Below the pieces are notes generated by a model. The model did not search any database, was not told the DNA's origin, and saw nothing but the letters and a program-made list of their open reading frames with translations. The position numbers and the translations under genes are program-made. From assembly GCF_024586455.1 (NCBI RefSeq), contig NC_065923.1:2483501-2547500 (forward strand): a DNA stretch of 64,000 nucleotides. Direction: 5' to 3'. The first letter of the stretch is position 1. Every line of letters starts with the position of its first letter. This DNA is from Bactrocera neohumeralis. Its lineage: Eukaryota > Arthropoda > Insecta > Diptera > Tephritidae. Positions 35,880 to 49,209 of the stretch are shown here, in pieces.

Positions 35880-37699
35880 AATAATAAAAATATCTAATAC
35901 TCGACAGTTAACCTATTTCCAAAAAGTAACTCCACTGCTCTCTAATTCTATAACTGTGTCTTAGATATTTTTATTGTTACAAATGAAAATTGACAGTTTC
36001 GACTGTAAAGCTGCCAAAAATTACGTATTTCTTTTAAATAACAGGGTTTAAGGTTTTATAAATGAATTTTCTCGAGCAGAAATATGGTTTTGGACTTTTA
36101 GTTGAAATACAGTTTGTTTTGATCTGTCGGTTTAAGCTTCTCGCATCTGTCGCACGTTCCGCCAAAGAAATTTCTTTCGTAACTAAAGTTAAGCCATTCT
36201 TGCATAACTTTTTAGCCTTGTTAGACAAGTTGTCAGTTCTCAAATCGAAATATTTTTTTCGGGTTGAAGAAAAGTAGACGGAAACTCACATTAACCTTCT
36301 TAACAAACAAATGTAACTGTAAACAACAACAACAAAGACTCGAATTAATAGTCGATTTAGGGTCTTTGGTGTAATTGAATTAATATTCAATTTGTAGATG
36401 GTTTGACTCCCAATATGCGTGTATATTGACTTCCTCGACTTCGGGGTTCTCGGAATGCTGGTTACCATTTAAGTGCCTCGTGAGCAATAAATAAATTGTA
36501 AACACCGAAGTGCCAGCGAACACGTACGAGTATTGCGATGGGAACGAGGTGTAAAAATGGCAATAAAGCAATTAATGGTTTGTTGCCTTAAATGAAAATT
36601 GAATGATTTTATATTCCTGCGCTCATACATACATGCATAGCATATATAGTAAAGAGGCATGCAGCGTATTTTGAGCGCATTTGAATTTCCTTGTTCATTT
36701 TATCAACAATTGATGTTCAATTGTCACGTAAAAATGGTGAAGAGTATTAAAATGGCATAAAAAACAATTGACACATTTTCCATTGATACAAACATACGTA
36801 GATATGTATGTATACTTCGGCATGTATGGTAAAATCATAAATATAATTTATTGCAATTTAAAATCAACTCAACAGCTGTATTCTAACGGAAATGTGTTAC
36901 AAATTCACTTAATATATTTTGCTTTGTTTCTTTTATTTGAATAGTAATAGGCGACGCTTTAGCAGTAGCTTTCCTCACAATTACAAATACACCGATCTAA
37001 TAATCCGCGTTTCAAACAAAACATTTCAACAAATTCTGCGATTTGCTGACTGTTTCTGACAGATTAATGTAGCACTTGCTGCACTTGCTTGTCTTATTTG
37101 CGTAACACAAATACAAATGTGTTCGCAGCTTCTTTTCTCGTAAACTTTATTTACAGTGGATGCTCCACAGTGCGTCATAACTCGTAAAGCTATGGCTAAA
37201 ATTTGTTATAATCGTGACTTAGATACTTGAAAATGCATATATACTACCGGAGCTTATATTGTAACTTGCGGTCCAAGCTCTCTTCTCTCTCTCTCTCTCT
37301 ACAGAACACGTCTTTACATTTAAAAAAATATACGAAAATATTTCTCTTCTCTTTTTTTTGAATTTTGTGCTCAAAAAGAGGATGCGCTACATTTTTTCTT
37401 CCCTTGAAGTCAAATGGTCATAACTTTGTAATTACATCACTGTTTCTTCGAACTTTTACCTTTTTTTTGTAATGGATGCACCTTCATTTCTATAAAGTGG
37501 GTTTTGTCACAGTTGCAGAATTTCTCTCTCGTTAGTACTTCCGCACGCGGAATGTATCATTCCCATTGGATCGTCATATATTTCCATCTTATTTTCAAAA
37601 ACCAAACTTAGACATAGACAGATAAAGAAAGCAGATATTCGGACCCTAAAAGTATTCTACTTAGCAAGTTTCTGTTTCTACCTAATACCACGGATTGTC
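35880..37699. other. AT-rich non-coding DNA
   Basis: No gene recognised. A (CT)n tract is at 37278-37300 and CATA-type sequence near 36790-36815. Open frames of 60-71 codons on both strands at 36034-36660 overlap each other and have no domains. Confidence 0.4.
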
Positions 37700-38200
37700 A
37701 AAATCCTTTAGTATGAAACTTAAATTCGGTCCCTAATAGACAGGGACGCAGGGAGGGGCGTTTTTTCAGCAAAATTAGAATCAGACCACTGCACTGTTTT
37801 CCTAGCGTGGGTCATGGCAATTAAAGAAAGCCTTCTTGTTCTGACAAGGAGTGTGCTCACAACAAATATTTAATACATTTACATATGAAATATCTTCTAA
37901 AATCACCAAAGTTTTTTAGGGTGTCATGTGAGATAGCGAAATAATGCCTTGACCTCTAAGTGGATCTAACATCCCATTTCACAATATATCAGTAATGGGT
38001 TCCTGCGTGGTATTCTTGGGAACTGAGAAGCAGATGAACTAGCCAGTGAAGCTGTGAGAGGGGAGAGGGAAACGTGGCATGACTGGAGTATGGACCGCAT
38101 ATTCAGACTACTAGAATTCAAAAGGAATTACATAAGGACCGTAGAAGCGCCAATAGGTTACTGACTAATCTTCAGCATGAGTGTATAAAGAAAACACTGT
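37700..38200 (+). pseudogene. Non-LTR retrotransposon RNase H remnant
   Basis: On the plus strand, near 37780, SDHCTVFLAWVMAIKESLLV corresponds to the RNase H block DHCSVFQAE..AIKEAL. Near 37990, after an intervening degenerate part, come WVPAWYSW and, in another frame, ADELASEAVRG. These match W.PGH.G..GNE.ADELA, the C-terminal active-site region of LINE-type RNase H domains. Frameshifts and a stop separate the pieces, and the His and Gly of the WVPGH motif are altered. No reverse transcriptase was found upstream, so only the 3' part of the element survives, as is common for 5'-truncated LINE copies. Confidence 0.6.
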
Positions 38201-38356
38201 TCTGATTTTAATATTTTTCTGCAGACTCAGTAAATATGAGTAAAAGGTGGTCAAAAGGTATTTTTCTTACTTCAGTGTGGTTTTAGCCTAGGTTTTTGCG
38301 TGGAAAATTGGAAAAAAAAATTTTGTGAAAAATAAACTTTTTGAAAATAAAAAATA

Positions 38357-38424
38357 AAAATTTTAAGGTTAATTTTCGCTGATGTAAGGCATTCGACATC
38401 AGCAGAAATGAACCTTAAAATTTT
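38357..38424. repeat. Long hairpin (29-base arms)
   Basis: Arms 38357-38385 and 38396-38424 are complementary at 26 of 29 positions around the 10-base loop AAGGCATTCG. The inner 8 bases (GCTGATGT/ACATCAGC) and outer 14 bases (AAAATTTTAAGGTT) pair perfectly and the mismatches cluster in the middle. The total of 68 bases is near the size of an insect microRNA precursor. Flanks are A/T-rich and may extend the pairing loosely. Confidence 0.75.
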
Positions 38425-40499
38425 CATGGTTCAATCAAAAATTTTGCTATGAAATAAGTGCAGAAAAATATCTACAAAACCGCATTCTCAATACCAATAT
38501 CCTTCTTTCAAAAAGCTCTGTCTAAAATTTAAGGTACTCTCCTGTTACACTGTGTGCAACTGTAATCTGTAAGCTGCTTACGTTCCACCAACTGTCACTT
38601 ACACGACGGACTTCCTCAGCGAACAATTTCTCATTGCTTGTTCTAATAAACATATGCGTGTCACTACAAGGATACATACGAGTACATTTTAGTTATTATT
38701 TTATTTGCGATATTTAGCAAACAATTGTTGTTGTGCTTGCCTCCACTTTTCTCGCAACAACAAAAAACTACGATTTTTGACATTTAGTTTTGCTGCTGTT
38801 GAACAATTTAGATATTTGCAACATGTCGTCGGTTTCTTGCAGCCGACACATGTTGTGTTCTCCCTTTTTCCGCTGAATGCATCGTACTAACATGCTTCCT
38901 GCATTCTTTATGTCGCATTTTCAACGCAACGCAACTACAATTTTCGCATTGTTCCTAAACAATTGTGCTGAAAAAGTTGTGTTTTTCATTTGTTTATCGG
39001 ATGAAAACATTTCTATACAGTTTCCTCAACAACTAGACTCAAATGGGGCACCTAGCAGCAAACACCAAGCTTTCGCCGCACCCCACTTGACGCCCGTTGC
39101 CACTCGGCCACTGATTTGGCATGCAATGCGTGTGGCGCATGCGCGTCTGGCCATCGCATTTCACATCGTTTTATCACAATTTATAACCAATTGCTTTTAA
39201 TTGATTCATGTTGCGTACTCATTTGTTGCTAACCAAGTTGCTGCCCGTTCGATCGCTGATGGTGCACGTTTGTCTACGATTTTATTGTGAGTTTGGTTTT
39301 TCCGCTGGCTCAATTGAAGTTGCGCGCATTTTCACGGTCTATTTTAGTGCGTTCCTGCATACACATACATACACGTGTGCCTTTGTGTGTGTTGGTGTTG
39401 AGTACATTAAATTTGCATTAAAACGTGAAATTTTATTTGTTTTGCCGTAAGTGTTGTTGCTGCTGTTGTTCTTATTGCGTTTGTTCAGAGTGTTTATTGT
39501 GTTGCATTGATGCAGCTGCCATGAATTGACACTTTGATATGTGCCACAAGTCAAATGCCACAATCGCCGCAGTCAATAAATTTCGCAGTTGATTTTATTT
39601 GGAAATTATTCAACAACTCACAGTTCACAACAAATATATGCTAGTTAAATACTGACCGATGTAAGTGTTGTAAGTAAGTGTTTCCATATTTATGGTAGTG
39701 GTTATGTCATGTTTTTCCAATTTTCGTGCGCAAATATTGTCATGTAAACTGAAGTTGACAATTGTTTTTATTTTACTGCAATTAATTTGCATGTAACACT
39801 ATTTGTGATTGTTGTTGTATCAACTCACCTACCAACAGTTGTGCTATGAATATTTATTGGCCAATATTTCAAAAGTTCAGTGAATTGAATTGTGGTTTAT
39901 GGTGATTTTGATCGATTTCAAATTCATAAATCTAAAAGGCCGTAAAAATTGTGGCGAAATTATTTAATGAAAAAAATGTAATGAACATGTATGTATATAT
40001 GGAGTGGTATGTGAGAATAAATTATGTGTTGTGTTTTTGCCATGAATTATGATTTCCGATTTCGATAGTGTTTTATGCACATTTTAGTATCACGTTTTTC
40101 TAGGGGCATATACATACTTCAAGCTAAATACGTCAAGCATATATTTTTTGCAAATTGTTCCCAGAATGCAATGCATTGTCTTCGAGTCCACCATAAAATG
40201 ATACGTCCTTGAAGAGTGTATTTCAGGAACCTAGATGATTGGCCACAGAATTTGGAAATAATTTATAATACTTAAATTGCTATAGTTGACAGTATTAACA
40301 AAAAGGTACACTAGCGTCAGAAAAGTATTATCTCCGCATTGCAGGAAAATACCTTACGGATTGACCGACAGTGAGGTCAACATATTCGGTATAGGGTGGT
40401 TGCAAAAGTTGTGGTTCGATTTCAATAACTTTTATATATTATATAGGATATTCCAGAAGCAGTATTTGTGCAAAACTTAATTCCGATTTCATCACTAGT
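38425..40499. other. Non-coding DNA with a GC-richer island
   Basis: No gene called. About 38.7-39.6 kb is GC-richer and apparently unique. Its frames of up to 107 codons have no domain. CATA-type tracts are near 39358-39372. Confidence 0.4.
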
Positions 40500-41271
40500 A
40501 CTTGATTTATACACTTTAAAGTTTTATACCATATCATAGAAATATGGGTGTGACCACGCTCTCTAAGGGGTTTAATGTAAATATCATCTAAACTATTTAA
40601 GATACAATATCCGACAAATTCCTTAAGCGCCCTTTCGAGACTGTGAAAATGGGAGAAATCGGATGATACCCCACGTACTCCCCGTGTAATGGTACATATA
40701 AAACAAAAATAAATTAGTATCAAAATACGATAGAGGCATAAGAGTTACACTTGGAATTATAGAAAGGGACCGGGCCCACATTTCGGTGAAATTCATATCT
40801 CAAGAACTACTTGAACGATATTTAGACTGTAATATTTCCTTGATATTTTTATGTTATGGTAAGAAAAAGAACGAAATACGACGACAATCACAACTACTTC
40901 CTATCTAACACAATTTTAACTTCCACCTGATTCTTTTACTTTTCAGTATGCAAATCAAATACATTTAAATGTATAAGGATCCAACTTTGAACAAATAGTC
41001 TCTCTAAGGTCTGCCACCTTATGACCAAAAAAGGTCAAAATCGGATAAAACCTTTTCAAGTCCCCATTCATCGAATACATGGATCAAATATCAAAATGCG
41101 AAGCTTTTATCGAAAGTATCGGTCAATGTGTGAGATATGTAAGTGAAATTAGAAGAGAAAGTATGTCTGAATGTCAAATGTCAATGTCAAAAAAGGTTTA
41201 AACCTTTGCACTTGGAGGCATTAGCTTTGATTCTCTCAAGTTGCAAGAGTATAAAATCTTTCTTATTTGTT
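40500..41271 (-). mobile_element. HINE-like element, 5'-deleted copy
   Basis: Minus-oriented copy with the blocks GGGTGTGACCACGCTCTCTA, GAAATCGGATGATACCCC, ACTCCCCGTGTAATGGTACA, GATAGAGGCATAAGAG and ACGACGACAATCACAACTAC. It ends in TTGCAAGAGTATAAAATCTT followed by TCTTATTTGTTT. Compared with the 28.4-kb copy, the GGGCTTAGTTC..GTGC segment between the AACAAGTAAG end and the TTTATACTC inverted repeat is missing. Frame-like stretches inside are not genes. Confidence 0.6.
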
Positions 41272-43970
41272 TAGTCTATATTTGTCTGCAATTGGCAGAA
41301 TTCCGTTACTGTTTATACAGCTACATACTTTATTTACATAGATTTACTGAATTTCAAAAATAATTCCCAAGTATCTTATAAGATGGAAAACTCTTTGGAT
41401 GTCTCATTTCCCACAAAAGCACTCTTCGGAGTTCACTGGTTTGCAGTTCATTCTTCTGTCTAACAGACCTCAAAATTAAGAGGTCAGATGAAATGAGATC
41501 AAAGTTTATTTGGAAAATCTTTTTTTTTTTTATAAAATTGAGTGATTACCCGTATAGTGCTACAAGGGGCCTAAGCTAAATCCGAAAGTATAGTTTATTA
41601 GTGTGAATACGCGTGGTTACTTGAGTAAAAAATTACAGAAGTAAGTATAAAATGTATTTATATTTTCCTTGATACAAGCAGTACAAAGAACAAGCTGCTG
41701 ACATAATGATTTACATAATAATTTATGAAGTAATAGAGGAGGACTGCAAATATGCCTAACTGTTATCACCAGATGACGGAAATATAAAGAAAGAGAAAGC
41801 TATGACAGGAATGCAAAAAAATAAGAAATAGCTAAAGCAATGCAAACAACAGCTGATGAAGAGTGCGATCACATGTACATAAATATAAGAAAAATGTAAA
41901 GTAAACTGAAACTAAAAATATATATGTACATAATAAATATACTTATCTACTTTACTCCTTTTATTTTTTATGCATGTACTAAGTACTTGCAAGCTAGATT
42001 ATCTCTTCAACAAGTAAGTATAAGTTAACTGGATAAATATTATTAAGTTTTATGTATTTAGTATATGCAATTTGCGAATTCATAATACTTCAGTAGTAAA
42101 TAATCCGCTTGTAAATTTTATAACAAGGGTTATAGGATCTGAAAAGGTTGAAAATCTTTGGTCTCACAATGTAAATATGTATGTATGTATGCTTTTGGAA
42201 TAAAAATATGGATTTAGTCTTTGACATAACTTCTATTGACAGTAATACGCTTCGTGTAACGTTCGTCTAACCTTTCGATCCTGTTTTGATAGTGTGAAAC
42301 TTTGAGCTCTTCAAAACTGGAGTTTGTTTTCATCTTGACTTGTTCATTTTAGTGAAATCCCTGTACGTTTTGAGCCGGGGAAAGAGAAAATATTTTCCAA
42401 GTTCTAAGAAATTACTAACTGTTGAATATACAGGGCAAATTCGCCATAACTCTTATGATGTCACTGCCCTACGTCAACGAAACAATGTCTCATTTGGAAT
42501 CAGTGTTTTATCAAAATGCGAAATTCAGTAATCTAGTACTTTAAGCCCACCTTAAAGATTTTTTGTTTGTGTCGCGTTCGCTTCTCTGGTTTCTATGGCT
42601 TATTCAAGGCTATACAAAATTGCCTACTGTAATGCATCAAATTCCACAAAAATGTCTAGGTTATGTTGTAAACAAAACAAAATTTATATATAGATATATT
42701 GTATATTTTTATAGCCACCAACAAACTTGCATATATTTATACATATCTAATTACATGCACACATATCTGCACACACACATAGAAAAACACATTTGCATGC
42801 GATTATATTTTAATCTTCATAAAAATATTTTATTTTTTGCGTGTGACCGTGCCTGGAATATGAATGAACGAGTAGTTGAATGAATGCAAGATATTAAAAG
42901 TACAAAAAAAAAATATTTGCAATTCAAGCGAAATAGTTGAACGATGCGACGATTAACGTAGAGCAGCGCAAGGCTTTCGAAGAAGTAATGTAGGTTGTTG
43001 TAATACGATATTTACGTAACGAAATTCCACTTATTATCAAATTTCTATATATATGCATGTTCACCAATGTTGCCAAAAGCATTCGTTTGCAATAAGAGTT
43101 TACAAATAACATTAGGCACAGGTTCCTATTCACGATATTCGCTTAATGAAAAAAGCTTTTTTGGCAACTTGCGTTTCTGGTATTCTTCTCTTTTACTGAT
43201 CACAGAGGTCTGTTTCAAGAACTGCTATTCTATCAAATTGTTCAGGGCAATTACTCGCTCCTTTATAACATATAATATCTAATTAGAGATTCCTCTGTGC
43301 TCTTCGGCATATCAAACTGAAAATTGACTATTAACTATAAAGAAGTGTATAAAAACATTTGTTCGATCTTTGGAATTTGGTGAATGTTATTTGGGATTGT
43401 CCAGGTGTTGAAGCATTACTCAGATTATATGTATATCTGTTGTAAGTATAATGACGTCAGTTGTTGCCACTTCTGTGTCCTTATTCTACGACGTATTATG
43501 GCAGTAAAATTTCTGACAGTTTCAAAAATGACAATAGGTCAACATAAATTCCTACATATTAGGAACGGTTTCTGCAGACTTTGAGATATGGTTAAAAAAT
43601 TGTATATTTTATTTTCAGTGATTATACCGCAGTTTATTTATTATTTGTCGTCTTCCACTTCACCGAAAGTTTTAGTAATTATTCAAGTTCACTGACTTCT
43701 TAATCATTATTTTATGACAAGTGGTTAAAACATGTTGCAAAAATTTAAATTGTGCTTTTCAAGTTGTTGTGCAATGTTACCACACATACGTTAAGAAGTT
43801 TTCTTCGAGGCTCTGGAGAAAACAAACTAAATTGATGATATTTCTGACTTTCAGTAGTTTTAGGATCCCAGCTCACCTATCGGATATTATATTGTGTTAA
43901 AATATTCTGTTTTATGAGCGACTAAGAATCATTTTGGAAAACAGAATAGAAATATGAGAAAATATATATA
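41272..43970. other. AT-rich non-coding DNA
   Basis: No gene recognised. The 42.2-42.5 kb part is a little GC-richer but not identified. CATA/TATG tracts are near 42175-42190 and 42720-42780. The longest frame, 106 codons at 42563-42883, is microsatellite-rich and has no domain. Confidence 0.4.
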
Positions 43971-44375
43971 GGGTTTGTACGGAAAGTAATAGGACTGAGT
44001 CGATTTAAAAAAATTTATTAAACTAATCGTTACAATTATTTAAAAACTTTCAAAATAAGCTCCTTCTGCGTCGATTTCCAAGCATTGAAGACACGAAAGG
44101 CATTATCCGGAATAGCCTTGAGAGCTGAGGTGCATGCTGCTTGGATCCACACTGTCGTCTCAAAAGAAAAGGAAGATTGCCTCTTTGTCTAGGGATCACA
44201 CTCAAAGATCCATGACTCGTCATCAGTGGATGCGTTAATAAAAAATTGGGGGTCCCTTTCACATATGTTCGAATTTTCTTGGCGCACTTTCACTTCCCAC
44301 AATTTCTGGTCGTCAGTGAGCACTTTTGGGACCATCTTCGCGCACAGCTTGCGCATGTTTAAGTGTCATGAACCA
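43971..44375 (-). pseudogene. Internally deleted mariner element, one TIR retained
   Basis: The left end, TATA then GGGTTTGTACGGAAAGTAAT, has the form of a mariner terminal repeat next to a TA target. On the minus strand MRKLCAKMVPKVLTDDQKLW is the linker region. ASTDDESWIFECDP followed by a stop is the first catalytic Asp block (normally TGDETW). TKRQSSFSFE follows. The sequence then jumps to the tail SALKAIPDNAFRVFNAWKS (normally LK.IP...F...F..W..R). The second and third Asp blocks are deleted. No matching right TIR is visible downstream, so the end is truncated. Confidence 0.65.
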
Positions 44376-47300
44376 CAGATTTAGATCACAATTTCTCAGT
44401 TACCGAAAGTACTTTTTCTACATTCTAATATTTGGCCGTATCCTCTAACTATGTTCAGGACTGGCTCAGGTTTCGTCGACATTTCATTGAAATCGTTTTG
44501 TGGTTCAATTGTTTCGGTTAATAATAAGTTTTGGTGACTCCTGTATTTATGGGTTAAAGTGTTCTTAGTTTTAGTATTTTCGTATTTCAGATGTCGTATA
44601 TTTTTTATTATCTTTATTCGAAAGCAATCGAGATCATAAGATCTGTATGACCCGATTTTTCAATTGCTGCTATGCACACGTACCCCTACATCTTGTGCTG
44701 CACCAGAAAATGAAACATTCCCATACAGAGCATTGAGCGCCGTGATGACTCTGAGGGCTTACTGAAAAACTTAATTAAGTACTTAATACATTTCACTCTT
44801 TCATTTTCTTTAGGCGAGACCAAAGTTTAGCAAGCCATTTACCCTTTTTATGGCCTGTTGCCCGCACTATTATCTAAAGCTTGTATATCACAAAAAAAAA
44901 CGTTATCTATTCGTTAAAATGAACTATTTATGAAGTACTCGCAATTAATGAACTCTAATTTATACAGTCGAATAAAAAACCTGTGATTAATTAGCTTTGA
45001 TAAAGCGAATATTCACACCTGAGCCACCGCCCTATCACTTAATTCGATGCAAAAATATATTGAGGTAGCAGTCATTCCATGTAATACAACAAAGTGGCGA
45101 TAAATTTGTTGCATTCACCACACTGTCAGTGCCACACCGATTGCAACATGATAACAACTCAATTCAGTAAGCACGCATATATCCATATAAGTATGAGCAC
45201 GTACACTTCTACACACCGATAAATCATACACATACACACACATATGTATGTGCGGCAGGCAGTGCAGCTGCATTTGAGCAAACTTTAGTTGAATTAAGCG
45301 GTTTGCAATTTAATTTATGCAGCAAATGAAAAACAAACCTGCTGACTCGCTAGCTGGCTGGCTGATAAAATTAATTGAAAATTCAAAAATTGCAAAATAA
45401 AAATCAAAAACCACCAACAACAACAGCAACGAGCGCATCAGCCGCTAAGCGCCGCCAGCAGTACGAGCGAATGTCGAACGCCTACGTCACGCCAATCAGT
45501 TTGGCTACTGACTCGCCGACGCCTATCGTCCCCATCGATACAACAAGAACAACAAGCGGCACATTGTTGATTTGAGATATACATATATCGAAATGTGTGT
45601 GTGCTTGTGTTTACATCCATCGCTGGTGTGCTCGCTTATGCTTGTAATCATTACTAACTCGACTGCATAAATGCCGATCTTATCTGGCAGATACCAACAG
45701 CGCTGCTCACCTCATACATCCCCAAGTCCACGTACTACGTAAACTCGTACATTGTCAAACTATGAATTACGCGTTCATAAGCATTGCCTCATTTGCATAT
45801 CGGCCAAGCACAGTGTGAAGCGTGCGGATATGATTATGCTCGGAATAACAATCAGTTGCTGCCTTTTAGAGTGTGGCGAATGACACAGCGTTTGTCTATA
45901 ATGCATTTGCTGTTTTTATTTCTGATGAACTATCAGAGTGATAATAAAAGATGCCAATTTTTAAGGTAATACTAAAAATTAGAACTTTTTAAGACGTTTT
46001 AAGAATCCGATTGTTTTTTCTGCCAAAAATTTATTAGTTTATTATTTAGATAGTAGTGATTCTAGATTAATATTCGGAAAAAGAATCATATATACATATG
46101 TTATAAATAAGCTGACGATTGTACATTGTAGGATCATCTCTTATATAATCCAATACTGACCCTGGCGATCATAATAGAGAGGCACTTCCACTTCGGATAG
46201 AACGAATATACTAGCCATTTTACGACTGTAAGATGATTGACCAAAGTTCTGCCCGCGAAGATGAAACTAAATCTTTCACTTACTCTGCGAGTGGCTAGGA
46301 ATCGTATCTATCATATTGCATAAAAGATCATAGAAACACATTGAATGCTAATCCAAAATTTCTTTTACGTCAATAATTGTTCTGATTGTAATCTATCATA
46401 ATAACAGGGTACTAGTTTTCGGGCAGATTTACAATTTCTTATTATAATGGCGCGGGTATTTGGGAAGTCCACGTTACAAAAATATATACCGAACCATCTA
46501 CTGGTCCCAATATTAGAACAAAGTGTATTAGGTCTAGTAAAAGAAATCCATTATATTCCAATAGATAGTAAGTAATTTGTATTGTGCGTTATGTAAGTGT
46601 ATTCGGATATGTGTATTATATGACGTTCGAAAGATAGGAATTCGTACTTTAAAATTGTCTCAAACAGTTTTTTATCTTTTACGGTTGTCCTTTGTTAAAA
46701 GTGATAACACCGGGTAGTAAATTGTAAGAAGTATCGATAAAATAAAGAAAATCGTCGATTCTAATTTTTATGTAAGCTTTCGATAGGGGTAAGAAGCTTC
46801 AGTAGTTTAGTTAGAATATACTTATGCATCTTCCTTATAGTCTGTGCCTCATATGATTTTCCTGGTGAAAAACTTATCTCAAGAGAAGCTTGTGAAAATC
46901 GACTTCACAGTCTTTACAAATAGGGACGAGGGTTTCTATGGGGGAATATTTGTAAAAGTACCTACAAAATGGTAACGAGTTATCGACAAAACGGTGCATG
47001 TTTGATCTTTATCGTATTATTATAACTAAAAAATGCCTCCGAACTATTTTACTGGACCAATTATATGTACATGTTGCTATATACCATATATGTATGATAA
47101 ATTAATTGTGTTATTTTACTTTTTCCTGCTGGAATTTGAAGTATCGATAAATCATTTAATAGTAATATTATTTGTGATGGAGACCTTGCTTCAAACTAGT
47201 CCGAGTTGTTTAGTTATAGATTTGAGTGGCTAAGGTTGAAACCTTAAAGATAAGACTGATTAACTTATTTCGAAAATAATAGACCGGAAAGCAAATTTCT

Positions 47301-48208
47301 TTGCCTCTGAGATCATATTACGTAAGAAATAGTATGAATGACTTTAAATCGCACCCCAAATTGAGGTTATAAAACCACGAAGCATTAGAAAGCTCAAATT
47401 TGAAGACACTTTGTTCTGAAATCATGTTTTCCCCCCTGGCATTGTCCTTTCCACTCGAAGTTTCTTAGTCTTAGTATTTTCATTGAAGCATTCATTAAGC
47501 CACAGCACTTTTGATCCAATTACAGCTGCACTTTACCACTGTGTGTCAATTCATTGGCCAAAGTAACAAGATTTTGTGCAAAGTAATGTTATTGTTTTGT
47601 GACGCGTGGAACAGTAGCCATCACGGCGTGCTAACCGCTATATAACAGTAATTTGAGTATGACTGAGAAACCATATGCATGAATGGAGTGCAATTTTTAA
47701 TGTGCCATCAACTAAGATTGTCCATGCACATGGCTATACTAACTATGCTTGTAATGCCCGCAGTCAACCAAGTCTTTGCTATTTATGACAGTCACTCATC
47801 ATTTTCCAGCTGTCAACTTCACCGAAGTCAAACTGGTTTTTTCGACACGAAAATTTATGAGATTTGCATGTTTAGAAGTAAAACTTGCACAAACGCCGAC
47901 ATTCCGAGCCCACAGGCACACACGCACACAAACTCACTTTCCGCTTTATTATTAGCCGCCATCAATTAAAACTGGTTTATGTCACTTGTCGCATAAATCT
48001 TCAATCAGCGCTTGCTTGTATAAGCAATTAAGCGTGTATGTGCGTGTGTGCATGCAGCATAACTGTTTTGTTTATCTGCGACATTAGTTAATATAGTTCA
48101 TTAGGCTGAACTGCATTTAATGGGTTTCTAATTCGCTGTGTTGGTGTTAATTGGCCGATCGTGGCGAGAAAATAAAATTCACAAATTGAAATGAAAAGTA
48201 AAGCAATG
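44376..48208. other. Non-coding DNA
   Basis: No gene called. About 45.2-45.7 kb is GC-richer and unique-looking; it holds a 34-codon ATG frame at 45471-45575 with fly-like codon use (MSNAYVTPISLATDSPTPIV and on), too short to call. The rest is AT-rich without recognisable repeats. Confidence 0.35.
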
Positions 48209-49209
48209 GAAACAAGTAAGGAAGGGCTAAGTTCGGGTGTCACCGAACATTTTATACTCTCGCATGATAAAGTGATAATCGAGATTTCATTATCCGTCAT
48301 TTACATATTTTTCAAATACCGTATTTTTGTAAAGTTTTATTCCGCTATCATCATTGGTTCCTAATGTATATATTATACAGAGAAGGCATCAGATGGAATT
48401 CAAAATAGTGTTATATTGGAAGAAGGCGTGGTTGTGAACCGATTTCACCCATATTTCGTACATGTCATTAGGGTGTTAGGAACATATTATGTACCGAATT
48501 TCATTGAAATCGGTTGAGTAGTTCCTGAGATATGGTTTTTGGTCCATAAGTGGGCGGCGCCACGCCCATTTTCAATTTTAAAAAAAAGCCTGGGTGCAGC
48601 TTCCTTCTGCCATTTCTTCCGTAAAATTTGGTGTTTTTGACGTTTTTTAATAGTCGGTTAACGCACTTTTAGTGATTTTCAACATAACCTTTGTATGGGA
48701 GGTGGGCGTGGTTATTATCCGATTTATTCCATTTTTGAACTGTACAAACAACTTAGAAGGGGGCGGGGCCACGCCCACTTTTCCAAAAAAATTACGTCCA
48801 AATATGCCCCTCCCTAATGCAATCCCTTGTGCCAAATTTCACTTTAATATCTTTATTTATGGCTTAGTTATGACACTTTATAGGTTTTCGGTTTCCGGAA
48901 TTTTGTGGGCGTGGCAGTTGGCCGATTTTGCCCATCTTCGAACTTAACCTTCTTATGGAGCCAAGGAATACGTGTAACAAGTTTCATCATGATATCTCAA
49001 TTTTTACTCAAGTTACAGCTTGCACGGACGGACGGACAGACGGACGGACGGACAGACAGACATCCGGATTTCGACTCTACTCGTCACCCTGATCACTTTG
49101 GTATATATAACCCTATATCGGACTCTTTTAGTTTTAGGACTTACAAACAACCGTTATGTGAACAAAACTTTAATACTCTCCTTAGCAACATTGTTGCGAG
49201 AGTATAAAA
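48209..49209 (+). mobile_element. DINE-1/HINE-like non-autonomous element, copy 2
   Basis: Near-duplicate of 12425-13486 in the same orientation, with the same start (GAAACAAGTAAGGAAGGGC), the same 14-bp sub-terminal inverted repeats (TTTATACTCTCGCA and its inverse) and the same end. A stem-loop is formed by GCAACA-T-TGTTGC just before the right inverted repeat. Its microsatellite (49025-49062) is 16 bp longer than in copy 1, and a block of about 70 bp present in copy 1 (about 12977-13047) is missing. No transposase-like ORF. Confidence 0.65.
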
